Positions 32,949-41,630 of a stretch of 64,000 nt of DNA are shown here, in pieces. The DNA is from Paenibacillus cellulosilyticus. Lineage in GTDB: Bacteria > Bacillota > Bacilli > Paenibacillales > Paenibacillaceae. The translations under genes and the position numbers were made by a program. Location: the NCBI RefSeq assembly GCF_003182255.1, contig NZ_QGTQ01000005.1:62001-126000 (forward strand). The letters are read 5' to 3'. The stretch's first letter is position 1. Each line of letters opens with the position of its first letter. The notes beneath the pieces are model-generated. The model was not told the DNA's origin and made no database searches. It saw nothing but the letters and a program-made list of their open reading frames with translations.

Positions 32949-33794
32949 TTAATGTACATGCTTGCCTTGTTCCGGCACCGCAATGCGATCGAAATCAGTG
33001 ACAAGCTTCTGGAGACTCGCAGCAAGCTCCCCGCCTGACAAAGGAACCCCATGCCCGGTGACTGCCACGGTTGGCTGCAGAGCGGCAAGCCTGCGAACCG
33101 AATGAAAGGCTGCCTGCCAATCGGTAGTAAAATATTTTGGTGGCCCGCTGATCTCAGCCTTCTGCGTGAACACTTTGTAAATCGACTCCTGCTTCACTGT
33201 GACGAACGCGTCGCCAGCGATTAAGGCTTTGTCCGCATCTCGGAACAGCGACACATGTCCCGGCGTATGACCTGGCGTATGAATCCATTTCCATCCCGGC
33301 ATCTCAGGAATCGATCCGTCCGCAGGGAGGCTGGTAACTCGAGCCCCTAAGTCGATCGGTTCGTTCGGAAACCAAGGAGACAGCTTAGCGACCAGTCCGC
33401 TTGAGGCCGAAGGATCTGCTGGGGGATAGGCCAGCTTGCCTGTCAAATATGGAAGTTCTTCCTCGTGCGCGTAGATTGGAACGTTCCAGCGCTCGATCAG
33501 TTCGATAATGGCGCCGACATGATCGAAGTGACCATGCGTCAATACGATGGCAACAGGGCGGGTGCCTGTGCCGAACCGTTCCTCGGCGGCAGCCACAATG
33601 TCGTCAGATGATCTCGGCATACCGGCATCGACGAGAACCCAATTGTCCCTGTCTGGGAAGCTGACGAAGCATACGTTGACGATCTGAATGGTCACAACGT
33701 ATACATCCACAGCAGCATCCAGCCCTACTCCGCTGTTTAGCGAGGTTACCGGCAAGTAGTGATAATCCTCGCCATACTTCATCTCCATCTCCAT
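32949..33794 (-). CDS. Metallo-beta-lactamase fold hydrolase
   Basis: This 281-residue MBL-fold protein has the dimetal site HGHFDHVG (about 87-93), a later His in HTPGHTPGHVSLF and the Asp in LIAGDAF. The GHTPGH motif and size match the glyoxalase II-like/YqjP group rather than true beta-lactamases. It most likely cleaves a thioester or ester or a lactone. The substrate is not predictable. ATG 33794 is chosen for a perfect AAGGAGG six bases upstream. It is monocistronic and divergent from the Gln-rich small protein gene. Confidence 0.9.
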   Translation of the reverse strand: MEMEMKYGEDYHYLPVTSLNSGVGLDAAVDVYVVTIQIVNVCFVSFPDRDNWVLVDAGMPRSSDDIVAAAEERFGTGTRPVAIVLTHGHFDHVGAIIELIERWNVPIYAHEEELPYLTGKLAYPPADPSASSGLVAKLSPWFPNEPIDLGARVTSLPADGSIPEMPGWKWIHTPGHTPGHVSLFRDADKALIAGDAFVTVKQESIYKVFTQKAEISGPPKYFTTDWQAAFHSVRRLAALQPTVAVTGHGVPLSGGELAASLQKLVTDFDRIAVPEQGKHVH

Positions 33795-33931
33795 TATGAT
33801 CCTCCTTGACATGGAATGCCGCTCCAATTAATTTTCCTCAACATGTTTTTATCATTCATCGCAAGAAGGAATAAATTTCAATCCGGTATGACATCTTAAT
33901 AGTCGTTGTTCACACACAAGGAGGGAATTCC

Positions 33932-34324
33932 ATGCAATTCAATAATCAGTCGTTCAATCAGTCGCTTCAACAAGCTGAGCATCTCGTTCAACAGCTTGTG
34001 CAGCAAACGCAGCAAGCGAGCCAAAACTATCAGCAGTTGCTCCAGCAAGAGCAGCAAAACGCGCAGCGTCTTGAAGAGCTGGCTCAACGGGAGCAAAGGG
34101 CTGCACAAGTCATCCAAACGGCTCTGCAAGGCCACCAAACGGCGATTCAGCAGCTTAACCAGATCGCTTCGTTGTGCAGACAAGTCGAGCAATCGATTCA
34201 GTCGCAAGCGCAGCATGTTTACAATCCTACGTTTACGCAGCCAAGTCACTATCAACCAGCATTCGCTGCGAATACGACCGGCTATACGACGGCTTCGCAC
34301 GGGTTTGACTCGAATTTCAGATAG
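33932..34324 (+). CDS. Small glutamine-rich coiled-coil protein
   Basis: This 130-residue protein is extremely rich in Gln (QQLVQQTQQASQNYQQLLQQ and similar) and predicted as one long amphipathic coiled coil (about 8-98). A Tyr/Thr/Asn-rich tail (about 99-130) without Gln follows. It has no signal peptide or membrane segment. A good AAGGAGGG precedes the ATG and a strong terminator follows, so it is very likely expressed. I do not recognise a named family. The composition recalls small spore coat or structural proteins; this is inference only. It stands alone. Confidence 0.75.
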   Translation: MQFNNQSFNQSLQQAEHLVQQLVQQTQQASQNYQQLLQQEQQNAQRLEELAQREQRAAQVIQTALQGHQTAIQQLNQIASLCRQVEQSIQSQAQHVYNPTFTQPSHYQPAFAANTTGYTTASHGFDSNFR

Positions 34325-34718
34325 TCAAACCCGCAATCGACTTGTTTACTACTAATTCATGCAAACAGGCTGCCGATTTCAATCGGCAGCCTGTTGTTTC
34401 GATACTATGAAGTTGATAGCAATCGCTGGCGGCCGCGATACGCCTAATGGATGCTACAGCGGTTATTCGGGTGATAATGCGGCTGATGATCGTGTAACGG
34501 ATGTTATGGAGGCTATGTTGCGGAACTACGCCGTTTCAGCATGGTATCGAGCGAATAAGCCCTCCTGCAACCCTTACAATTTAAGAGGCTGCGTTTCGAT
34601 CCAAATAAGCGCTGCTGCAACCGTCAGCCCTGCTGCTCTTACTGCTCCTGCTGCTCTTACTGCTCCTGCTGCTCTTACTGTCCTGCTGCTCTTACTGCTC
34701 CTACTGCTCCTGCTGCTC
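34325..34718. other. Gap holding a terminator and an 18-bp tandem repeat
   Basis: After the terminator at 34364-34400, bases 34401-34629 contain nothing I can identify. From 34630 the minisatellite-like repeat begins and runs into the 3' end of the NagZ-type gene. Confidence 0.6.
34364..34400 (+). terminator. Terminator after the Gln-rich protein gene
   Basis: AACAGGCTGCCGATT and AATCGGCAGCCTGTT are perfect arms separated by TC and followed by GTTTC. Confidence 0.85.
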
Positions 34719-34727
34719 CTACTGTTC
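34630..34727. repeat. 18-bp tandem repeat (about 5.5 units) at the 3' end of the GH3 gene
   Basis: The unit is CTGCTGCTCTTACTGCTC. Copies start at 34630, 34648, 34666 (17 bp, one base lost), 34683 and 34701 (diverged), then a partial copy. Read on the minus strand it starts at the GH3 stop codon. Most units contain an in-frame stop, so expansion would not lengthen the protein. Confidence 0.85.
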
Positions 34728-37004
34728 CAATGTCACCGGCAATACGCCTTTCGGCTCCAATTGGCCAAGCAGAACCTTAATGCCCGCCAACGTATTCGGC
34801 TCCTGCTTGCCATACACGGCAAGGCCGGAACGGACGTCATCGACGTATAGCATCTCGTACGGATTGCCGAGTGAGAGCAGCGCATAGCGCTTACTCTTAC
34901 CGTTCAAGTAGTCGATGATTCCCTGCGTGCCGGACCAGTCGAATTGGCTGGCGACGTTACGGAACTGGTAGGAGGCCGCAATGACATAGTCGGCATTATT
35001 CAGCAGTGCATTCGTGTTCGCCTGCCCAATGATCGCGATGTCCGTCTTAAGCGACATGGATGACCCCGCTTGAGTCAGCTGCTTCTGCAGCTGCTTCGCC
35101 TGCTCCTCGTCTGCAGCGGCGATGACGACGCGGTCTCCGGCTTGAATTAGATCAGGCCCAGCGCTATTGCGGCTCGCCAACACCGTTACCGCCTTCTCTG
35201 CGATCTCGGTTTCCACAGCGCGATGCGCATTAGACCCGACGACCTTGCTTAGCGCACCCAGTTGGGTCGACAAGCTCTCCTGCGGATCGAATAGGCCATA
35301 CTTCGCCTTCAGCTCTAGAATCCGTTTCACTGAATCGTGAACCGATGCCTCTAAGAGGGAACCGTTCTTCACGGCCTGCACAAGCGCTTGGTGTGCGGAG
35401 GCGGAGTCTTGCGGCATGAGAATGATATCGACGCCTGCTTGGGCGGCGCGTACGACGGCTTGATTTTCGCCGAAATGGTCCGCAATCGCCTCCATCGTAA
35501 ACGCATCCGAAATGATGACGCCCTCATAGCCCAGCTCTCCGCGAAGCAGCCCCGTAAGCACCTTCTTCGACAGCGTCGCCGGAATGGGCACACTGCTGCC
35601 GTCCTTGAGTGACGTTACATGGTCGTTATCTACCGCCGGGAACGCAATATGCGCCGTCATGATCATCTCGACCCCGCTGCCGATAGCGGCTTTGAACGGC
35701 TTCAGCTCCACGCTATCTAGACGTTCGCGGGTATGATTAAGCACCGGCAGGCCAAGATGGGAATCGACTGTCGTGTCGCCATGTCCCGGGAAATGTTTGA
35801 CCGCTGCAACGACGCCCGACTGCTGCAATCCTCGAATCGTGGATAGGCCGAGCTTCGTTACGAGATCCGGGTTCGAGCTGAACGACCGCATCCCGATAAT
35901 CGGGTTGTCGGGATTGCTGTTAATATCGAGCACCGGGGCAAAATTGACCTGCAGCCCGAGCGCCTTCAGCTCCTCGCCTGTCAGACGCGCAGCAGCCTCT
36001 GCGAGTGAAGCGTCGCCTGCTGCGCCAAGCGCCATCTGCCCAGGCAAATTCGTGCCGCCTGGAATCCGTTTGACGACACCGCCCTCCTGGTCGATGCCGA
36101 GAAACAGCGGGATATCGCCAGCTTCGGCTTGCAGGTCGTGAGTAAACGTCGTTAGCTGCTTGGCGTCGATAATATTTTTGTCGAAAATAATGAGTCCGCC
36201 CAAATTCTGATCATGCAGATTGCTCTTGATCCCATCATTAACCGTTGTCGTTGCCTTGCCGTTATACTGCCGAATATCGGGCATGAGCATTTGGCCAACC
36301 TGCTCGCTCACGGTCATATACGAGATCAGCTTATCCCAATCATGCGCCTCAATTGCGGCCGCCCGTTCGAAGCGGATGACTCTCGTCATGAAGACAGTGA
36401 ACTCCGCCCGCGATACGGATTGGTTCGGACGGAAGGTGCCGTCGGAGTAGCCGCCAATTAGGCCATTCGAGCTCATCGTGCGAATCGGCTCCGCCGCCCA
36501 GTGCGTGGCTGTATCGGATAAACCGGCGGTCGACTGATTGCCATTCGTCAGTTCGTACGCACGCGTCAAGAGCGCCGCAGTCTCGGCACGGGTAATGGGC
36601 GCATCCGGATGGAAGGTCCCGTCAGGGAATCCGCCGGTCAACCCGTTTCGCGCAGCGATTGAGATCTCTCGGTAGAAAGGGTAGGAGGTGCTGACGTCTG
36701 AATACGTTTGTTTCGTATCGGGCTGCTGCTCAGGATACAACTCCCTCACCAGGAATGCCGCTGCTTGCGCACGGGTTACTCGTCCTTCGGGTTTGAACTG
36801 TCCGTTCCCGTATCCAGCGACGGTGCCGCGATTGGCCATATAGTTAATACTGTCCTCGGCCCACTTCGAATACTGCAAGTCCGTAAATCGAGCCTCCGCT
36901 GAAGCAGGTCCGGCCCATAGAAGGACGGCGCCGGCAATCGTACTGGCGAACGCGATGGTTTTATAATGAATCAAGCTTTGTCTTCGTTTCAATGTCCGTT
37001 TCAC
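34719..37004 (-). CDS. SLH-anchored GH3 beta-N-acetylglucosaminidase, NagZ type
   Basis: This 761-residue surface enzyme has a signal peptide (about 1-37, ending ASAEA), three SLH repeats (about 38-210, each with G..G...G.F.P...(I/V)(T/S)RAE) and a GH3 catalytic domain (about 225-585). The C-terminal domain follows to residue 761. The NagZ signature KHFPGHGDTTVDSH is at 403-416 (catalytic dyad D414/H416) and the nucleophile D500 is in ISDAFTMEA. It should cleave beta-N-acetylglucosamine from peptidoglycan fragments while bound to the wall polymer by SLH domains. The start is a GTG with a weak site. It is monocistronic; its stop touches an 18-bp tandem repeat. Confidence 0.93.
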   Translation of the reverse strand: MKRTLKRRQSLIHYKTIAFASTIAGAVLLWAGPASAEARFTDLQYSKWAEDSINYMANRGTVAGYGNGQFKPEGRVTRAQAAAFLVRELYPEQQPDTKQTYSDVSTSYPFYREISIAARNGLTGGFPDGTFHPDAPITRAETAALLTRAYELTNGNQSTAGLSDTATHWAAEPIRTMSSNGLIGGYSDGTFRPNQSVSRAEFTVFMTRVIRFERAAAIEAHDWDKLISYMTVSEQVGQMLMPDIRQYNGKATTTVNDGIKSNLHDQNLGGLIIFDKNIIDAKQLTTFTHDLQAEAGDIPLFLGIDQEGGVVKRIPGGTNLPGQMALGAAGDASLAEAAARLTGEELKALGLQVNFAPVLDINSNPDNPIIGMRSFSSNPDLVTKLGLSTIRGLQQSGVVAAVKHFPGHGDTTVDSHLGLPVLNHTRERLDSVELKPFKAAIGSGVEMIMTAHIAFPAVDNDHVTSLKDGSSVPIPATLSKKVLTGLLRGELGYEGVIISDAFTMEAIADHFGENQAVVRAAQAGVDIILMPQDSASAHQALVQAVKNGSLLEASVHDSVKRILELKAKYGLFDPQESLSTQLGALSKVVGSNAHRAVETEIAEKAVTVLASRNSAGPDLIQAGDRVVIAAADEEQAKQLQKQLTQAGSSMSLKTDIAIIGQANTNALLNNADYVIAASYQFRNVASQFDWSGTQGIIDYLNGKSKRYALLSLGNPYEMLYVDDVRSGLAVYGKQEPNTLAGIKVLLGQLEPKGVLPVTLEQ

Positions 37005-37124
37005 CCCGTTGATTATGTGTGTGTCGGTTACGTGTAAGTATAAGGGTATAGACGTCGATCCGTAGTGACATGTTTCATGGATAAGTTGGATGGTGGTTAC
37101 TACAACTATAATCCGTTGGCGAAC

Positions 37125-37167
37125 GCAAATAAATAACCAGTCTTCGATCGATATTCGACGACTGGCT
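37125..37167 (-). terminator. Terminator of the NAD(P)H oxidoreductase gene
   Basis: On the minus strand CCAGTC-TCGA arms pair with TCGA-GACTGG, followed by TTATTTATTT. Confidence 0.55.
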
Positions 37168-37183
37168 GTTTGAATAATGACGG

Positions 37184-37777
37184 TTATTGCGCAGCGGTTC
37201 GGAAATAACGGTAGATTCGGTCGAGATTCTTCGCTTGTTTACCCTGCTTCTTCTCCATGCCCCCGAATTCAAAGAACTTTACTTTCTTGATGCCGACATA
37301 GCGGAGGAGTGCTCTTTTCATAAGGATTTTGTGCGCATTGCCCAGCCATAGCAGCGGATAGAGGGTCGGACCTTTCATGGAGGAGACACAGACGACCGAT
37401 TTGCCTTTCAGCAGCCCTTCGGGCAGTAACCCGCCCTTCTCGCGATAGGCGAAGTTCGATGCGAACATGCGGTCAATGAACCCTAGCAGCATCGCTGGAG
37501 GACGCCCCCACCAGATCGGGTAGATAAAAATAATTCGGTCCGCCCACAGCAGCTGATTCCTGTACTTCTCGAGAGCCGGGTCCTTATGCATATCTCTTCT
37601 CCGCTTGTTCTCGTTGAACACGAGCAGCGGATCGAAGCCTTCGGCGTATAGGTCGAGCACTTGAATGTCCAGCTCCGCGATATGCGGATTGTCATGCAGG
37701 CCTTGGAGTGTGCGCTGCAGAAAAGCATGGCTCAGGCTGTTGTGATTCGGATGCGTATAAATGATGAGGGTTTTCAT
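37184..37777 (-). CDS. NAD(P)H-dependent flavin oxidoreductase (MdaB/KefF-like flavodoxin fold)
   Basis: This 197-residue flavodoxin-like quinone reductase has N-terminal IIYTHPNHNSLSHAF forming the flavin phosphate loop, and IIFIYPIWWGRPPAMLLGFIDRMF typical of NQO/MdaB proteins. By family it carries out two-electron reduction of quinones with NAD(P)H, protecting against electrophile stress. It is divergent from a MarR regulator, with several palindromes between them (37793-37860), a standard arrangement for MarR-controlled quinone or nitro reductases. The ATG follows AAGAAGGTGCCC. Confidence 0.92.
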   Translation of the reverse strand: MKTLIIYTHPNHNSLSHAFLQRTLQGLHDNPHIAELDIQVLDLYAEGFDPLLVFNENKRRRDMHKDPALEKYRNQLLWADRIIFIYPIWWGRPPAMLLGFIDRMFASNFAYREKGGLLPEGLLKGKSVVCVSSMKGPTLYPLLWLGNAHKILMKRALLRYVGIKKVKFFEFGGMEKKQGKQAKNLDRIYRYFRTAAQ

Positions 37778-37792
37778 AGGGCACCTTCTTTG

Positions 37793-37860
37793 TTATCATT
37801 TGATAATAAGTTAGCATTCGGATTATTAGTTGTCAATTGATAATTGTATTTTGATAATAA
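37793..37860. promoter_or_regulatory. Candidate MarR operators
   Basis: TTATCATTTGATAA (37793-37806) is a perfect inverted repeat. CAATTGATAATTG (37834-37846) is a second one. TTGATAATAA recurs at 37851-37860 and overlaps the first. All lie between the divergent oxidoreductase and MarR genes in very AT-rich DNA. Confidence 0.65.
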
Positions 37861-37894
37861 AATTAAACGATGATCCTGTACGAGGAGATGTTTC

Positions 37895-38332
37895 ATGATG
37901 GTGTCGAAGGAAGCCTTGTTCGAGCAGATGGTGTCCCTTATTGCGTCCGCTCATCAACTGCATTACGACATGACGAAGGGTTTGCCGATGGATGATATTA
38001 CACCGCTTCAATACGAAATTCTTGAGTTTCTGTCGGTGAAGCAGCCAATTACGTTAAGTCAGCTGAGCGAGTGCATGGGGATTTCGATGCCGAACACAAG
38101 CCGAGAGATCAAGAAGCTGACGGATAAAGGTCTATGCGAGAAAATCGACGACACGGAGGACCGGAGGAAGCAGTACATTCGGTTGTCTGCGGGTGGAGAA
38201 GCGCGAATGGCGGAATCTTTTGCCCATATGAGGGGATTGTTCATGCAGCAGGTGAACGATGTGTCGGATACAGAGCTTGCCCATATCTCGGAGGCGATCA
38301 AGGTGCTGAAGTCTACGCTGCTTCGGGACTAG
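37895..38332 (+). CDS. MarR family transcriptional regulator
   Basis: This 145-residue winged-helix dimer of the MarR family has recognition region LSQLSECMGISMPNTSREIKKLTDKGL (about 52-78) and the wing DTEDRRKQYIRLSAGGE with its conserved DxRxxxI pattern (about 84-95). Dimerisation helices lie at both ends. The ATG follows GAGGAGATG. It probably represses the divergent NAD(P)H oxidoreductase and itself via the AT-rich palindromes between them. Possible inducers are quinones or oxidants, inferred from the partner gene. It ends with its own terminator. Confidence 0.93.
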   Translation: MMVSKEALFEQMVSLIASAHQLHYDMTKGLPMDDITPLQYEILEFLSVKQPITLSQLSECMGISMPNTSREIKKLTDKGLCEKIDDTEDRRKQYIRLSAGGEARMAESFAHMRGLFMQQVNDVSDTELAHISEAIKVLKSTLLRD

Positions 38333-38350
38333 GCGGATATAGAAGGCTGA

Positions 38351-38387
38351 AAGGCTGAAGTCCCGAATATGGGATTCAGCCTTTTGG
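38351..38387 (+). terminator. Terminator after marR-like gene
   Basis: AAGGCTGAAGTCCC pairs with GGGATTCAGCCTT (one bulge), followed by TTTTGGG. Confidence 0.75.
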
Positions 38388-38516
38388 GCTAAGAAACAGG
38401 TCAAATGGTGCTTGTTCTAGAGTGAACGCCAAGGTGTATGATGGGCGTAGGCCGATTGCATAGGCAGCGAAGGGCGGCCGAAAATCTGTGTGATGAGTGG
38501 AAAGGTGTGACTGTTC

Positions 38517-39497
<981 letters not shown>

Positions 39498-39565
39498 ATG
39501 CCGATTTAAGATTACAACAGGCATGCTGATGGGTGACGCGTAGTTTGCAAGTAAGAGACGAAGGA

Positions 39566-39597
39566 GGCAGTGACCCGTGGGGGTTACTGCCTTTTTT
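39566..39597 (+). terminator. Terminator after the aldo/keto reductase gene
   Basis: GGCAGTGACCC and GGGTTACTGCC (one wobble) are followed by TTTTTT. Confidence 0.85.
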
Positions 39598-39701
39598 GGC
39601 ATATGCGGAGGGCAGTCATGCGTATTCGCTCATAAACTAGTAGCAGCGTTCAGGCGGTAGGTTGAAAGGCTGAATAGATTGATGGCTGGCAGGTGATCGG
39701 A

Positions 39702-40190
39702 TTGACATTTCCACTCTTTATTGTTGCAGGCACTAGTGGCTCGGGTAAAACAACGGTGTCGTACGAGGTTCAAAAAGTACTAGGCGTTGGATTTAATGTG
39801 TACGACATGGATACGATCGTAGTGAAACAAGATTTCCAAACAGCGTGCAATAACTGGATTAGAATTGCTTATCATAACGCATTGGGCGGGAATACGACGA
39901 TCTTGTTCGGTGCGGTTCCGTATCCGTATAACGTTTTTGTATGCGATCATTTCCACCATTTCGATCAGCTTCATTACCTGCTTCTTCACTGCAATCAAGA
40001 TACGCGGAATCAGCGGCTAACCGAGCGTGGAGGCTGGACACCCAATGGTATTCAACAGACCATCGCCTACGGCGAGAAGCAGTATGCTGAATTCAAACGT
40101 GCCAATTTCCCTATTATCAATACAACGGATACCCCTGTGACACAGGTGGCTGAGCAAATAAAAGAATGGGTGTTAAAGCCAGAGGGTTGA
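39702..40190 (+). CDS. P-loop nucleoside/nucleotide kinase-like protein
   Basis: This 162-residue protein has a perfect Walker A motif at the N-terminus (VAGTSGSGKTTVS, about 8-20). It continues with a kinase-like layout: a DMDT acidic motif after strand 2 and a LID-like RLTERGGWTPN region. This matches adenylate kinase-like or gluconokinase-like small-molecule kinases, though no specific family is certain. TTG 39702 was chosen because AGGTG lies six bases upstream, while GTG 39693 overlaps that site. It sits alone between an aldo/keto reductase and a YtaF-like gene; the substrate is unknown. Confidence 0.75.
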   Translation: MTFPLFIVAGTSGSGKTTVSYEVQKVLGVGFNVYDMDTIVVKQDFQTACNNWIRIAYHNALGGNTTILFGAVPYPYNVFVCDHFHHFDQLHYLLLHCNQDTRNQRLTERGGWTPNGIQQTIAYGEKQYAEFKRANFPIINTTDTPVTQVAEQIKEWVLKPEG

Positions 40191-40484
40191 GGGCGATCAT
40201 AAGGGGTTGCGGACAGTTCCGCTTTTTCTAGGACAGGCATGCACCAATACGGAGAAGGGGACATATGATGTGTGAGGTCCATAATGACGAGTTCATTCGA
40301 AGATGCATGAAAGTCAGCAAGGGTACTGGGATAGGCGGTTCCTCTTTCGCGTCAAAGGTTATGTTCGATTGCTAAACGGTCATAGTTTTAACGATATAGA
40401 TGGTTTTCGATTCAATACGAATAACGAATTCAGGAGGTAAGAGGCTGCCGCCCGATCTGCTACTAAGAGAGGTGGGGGAGGAGC
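40191..40484. other. Intergenic gap with a weak terminator
   Basis: GCGGA (40209-40213) and TCCGC (40218-40222) followed by TTTTTCT make a short terminator for the kinase-like gene. A 36-codon open frame at 40265-40375 with a fair ribosome site is of unknown reality. Nothing else is seen. Confidence 0.45.
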
Positions 40485-41087
40485 ATGCATTGGGTTTCCG
40501 TTGTAATTATTGGGATCGCAGCAAACATTGATAACCTGGGGGTCGGGATAACCTTCGGTGCTCGTTCGACACGAGTACCCTGGCTGTCCAACCTGGTCAT
40601 TGCGTTAATATCCGCCAGCGCTGCATTCGTGGCAATGACCGCAGGGTCGTTGCTAGCACATCTGTTTCCCGTTCTGTGGGGCAATGTGATAGGTGGTCTG
40701 ATTCTCATCGCAATGGGATTGTGGGGGATACGATCACAGCTGATTAAAGGTAAAATGGGACGAGCACCAGACGTGCAGGAACGGGAGGCTGCTTCTGATC
40801 CTAACACGGGACAGTCGAATCGAGAGAAGCGTATGGTGTCGCGAGCCGAATCGGTATCGATCGGTCTCGCCTTGTCGGTCAACGCGATGGCGAGCAGCTT
40901 CGGAGCGGGCATTAGCGGTGTGTCTCCGTTGTTATGCTCCTTATCCGTAGGATTGTTCTCCTATTTGACGGTTGAGCTTGGTGTGCGTATTGGTATTCGG
41001 TTCGCTCGTTCACCGCTGGGCCGGTATGCAGAGTTCATCGGCTGTGCACTACTAATTCTCATTGGCATTTACGAGATTATGTTCTAG
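40485..41087 (+). CDS. MntP/YtaF family membrane protein, paralog 2
   Basis: This 200-residue six-helix membrane protein is clearly paralogous to the protein at 27336. The first repeat has NIDNLGVGITFGARS and the second SVNAMASSFGAGISGVSP. As in paralog 1, the second-repeat Asp expected in MntP manganese exporters is Asn. A longer polar loop (about 88-122, KGKMGRAPDVQEREAASDPN) joins the two halves. GTGGGGGAGGAGC precedes the ATG. It probably transports a divalent metal or has a sporulation role as for YtaF; two diverged copies in one region suggest separate jobs. No operon partner is evident. Confidence 0.85.
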   Translation: MHWVSVVIIGIAANIDNLGVGITFGARSTRVPWLSNLVIALISASAAFVAMTAGSLLAHLFPVLWGNVIGGLILIAMGLWGIRSQLIKGKMGRAPDVQEREAASDPNTGQSNREKRMVSRAESVSIGLALSVNAMASSFGAGISGVSPLLCSLSVGLFSYLTVELGVRIGIRFARSPLGRYAEFIGCALLILIGIYEIMF

Positions 41088-41130
41088 TTCTTTTGCGAGT
41101 CGCATATTGGATTATTTTATATTTTTATAC

Positions 41131-41192
41131 ATCCCCCGTATCTCTTGCTTCACTATTTTCGTTATGATAGTGAATAAGAAAATATGGGGGAT
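41131..41192 (+). promoter_or_regulatory. Long hairpin whose 3' arm contains the VOC gene ribosome binding site
   Basis: ATCCCCCGTAT (41131-41141) faces ATATGGGGGAT (41182-41192), TCTT faces AAGA, and TTCACTAT faces ATAGTGAA (41167-41174), giving about 23 pairs. The Shine-Dalgarno GGGGGA (41186-41191) for ATG 41199 is inside the stem. If transcription starts upstream of 41131, translation of the operon would be masked. It could instead be a DNA operator. Confidence 0.6.
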
Positions 41193-41198
41193 TATTCC

Positions 41199-41624
41199 AT
41201 GAGAAGAGTTATTAGCAAGGTAAGCGGCATCTTCATTCCAGTCACCGATATGCGCCGATCGGCGGATTGGTACATAAGTGTATTTGATCTGGAAGTCATT
41301 GATGATGGTGAATGCTGTACCGGACTGGCATTTCCGAATGAGGCAACCATACTGAACCTGTGGAAGGTTGATCGTGCGCAGCCCACGCATTTTGAAGCGA
41401 GTGATGGCATGCGCATCCCTTATTACAACTTCGAATCGTTCGACATTGGGGCATCCCATGCTGCGCTGCAGGCGAAGGGGATTGAAGTGACGGCCATTCA
41501 AGAGGACGCGGAAGGGGTTCGCTACTTCGACTGTATCGATCCGGATGGCAACGCGCTTGGTTTCATCGAGGAGCTGCCTCACTCGCCTTACTATCCGCAC
41601 AAACAAAAGTATCGTCGGGACTAG
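41199..41624 (+). CDS. VOC family protein, first gene of a VOC/sigma/VOC operon
   Basis: This 141-residue VOC protein has a first module ISGIFIPVTDMRRSADWYISVFDL and a second module from about 80 with FDIGASHAALQAKGIEVTAI, ending FDCIDPDGNALGFIEE. It has no membrane or signal segment, so it is cytoplasmic. ATG 41199 is chosen because GGGGGA lies 7 bases upstream. It ends 6 bp before a sigma factor gene that itself carries a half-VOC tail. This linkage suggests that the VOC protein senses a ligand or acts as a partner of the sigma factor rather than being a plain enzyme; that is inference. Confidence 0.88.
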   Translation: MRRVISKVSGIFIPVTDMRRSADWYISVFDLEVIDDGECCTGLAFPNEATILNLWKVDRAQPTHFEASDGMRIPYYNFESFDIGASHAALQAKGIEVTAIQEDAEGVRYFDCIDPDGNALGFIEELPHSPYYPHKQKYRRD

Positions 41625-41630
41625 TTCAGC

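Noticed and set aside
34359-34850. A 163-codon plus-strand open frame across the tandem repeat
   Set aside because: Its poly-Leu stretch is simply the translated 18-bp repeat; it overlaps a terminator and the GH3 gene and has no ribosome site.
40265-40375. 36-codon open frame with a moderate ribosome site
   Set aside because: No recognisable features, no terminator after it, and length is within chance expectation.
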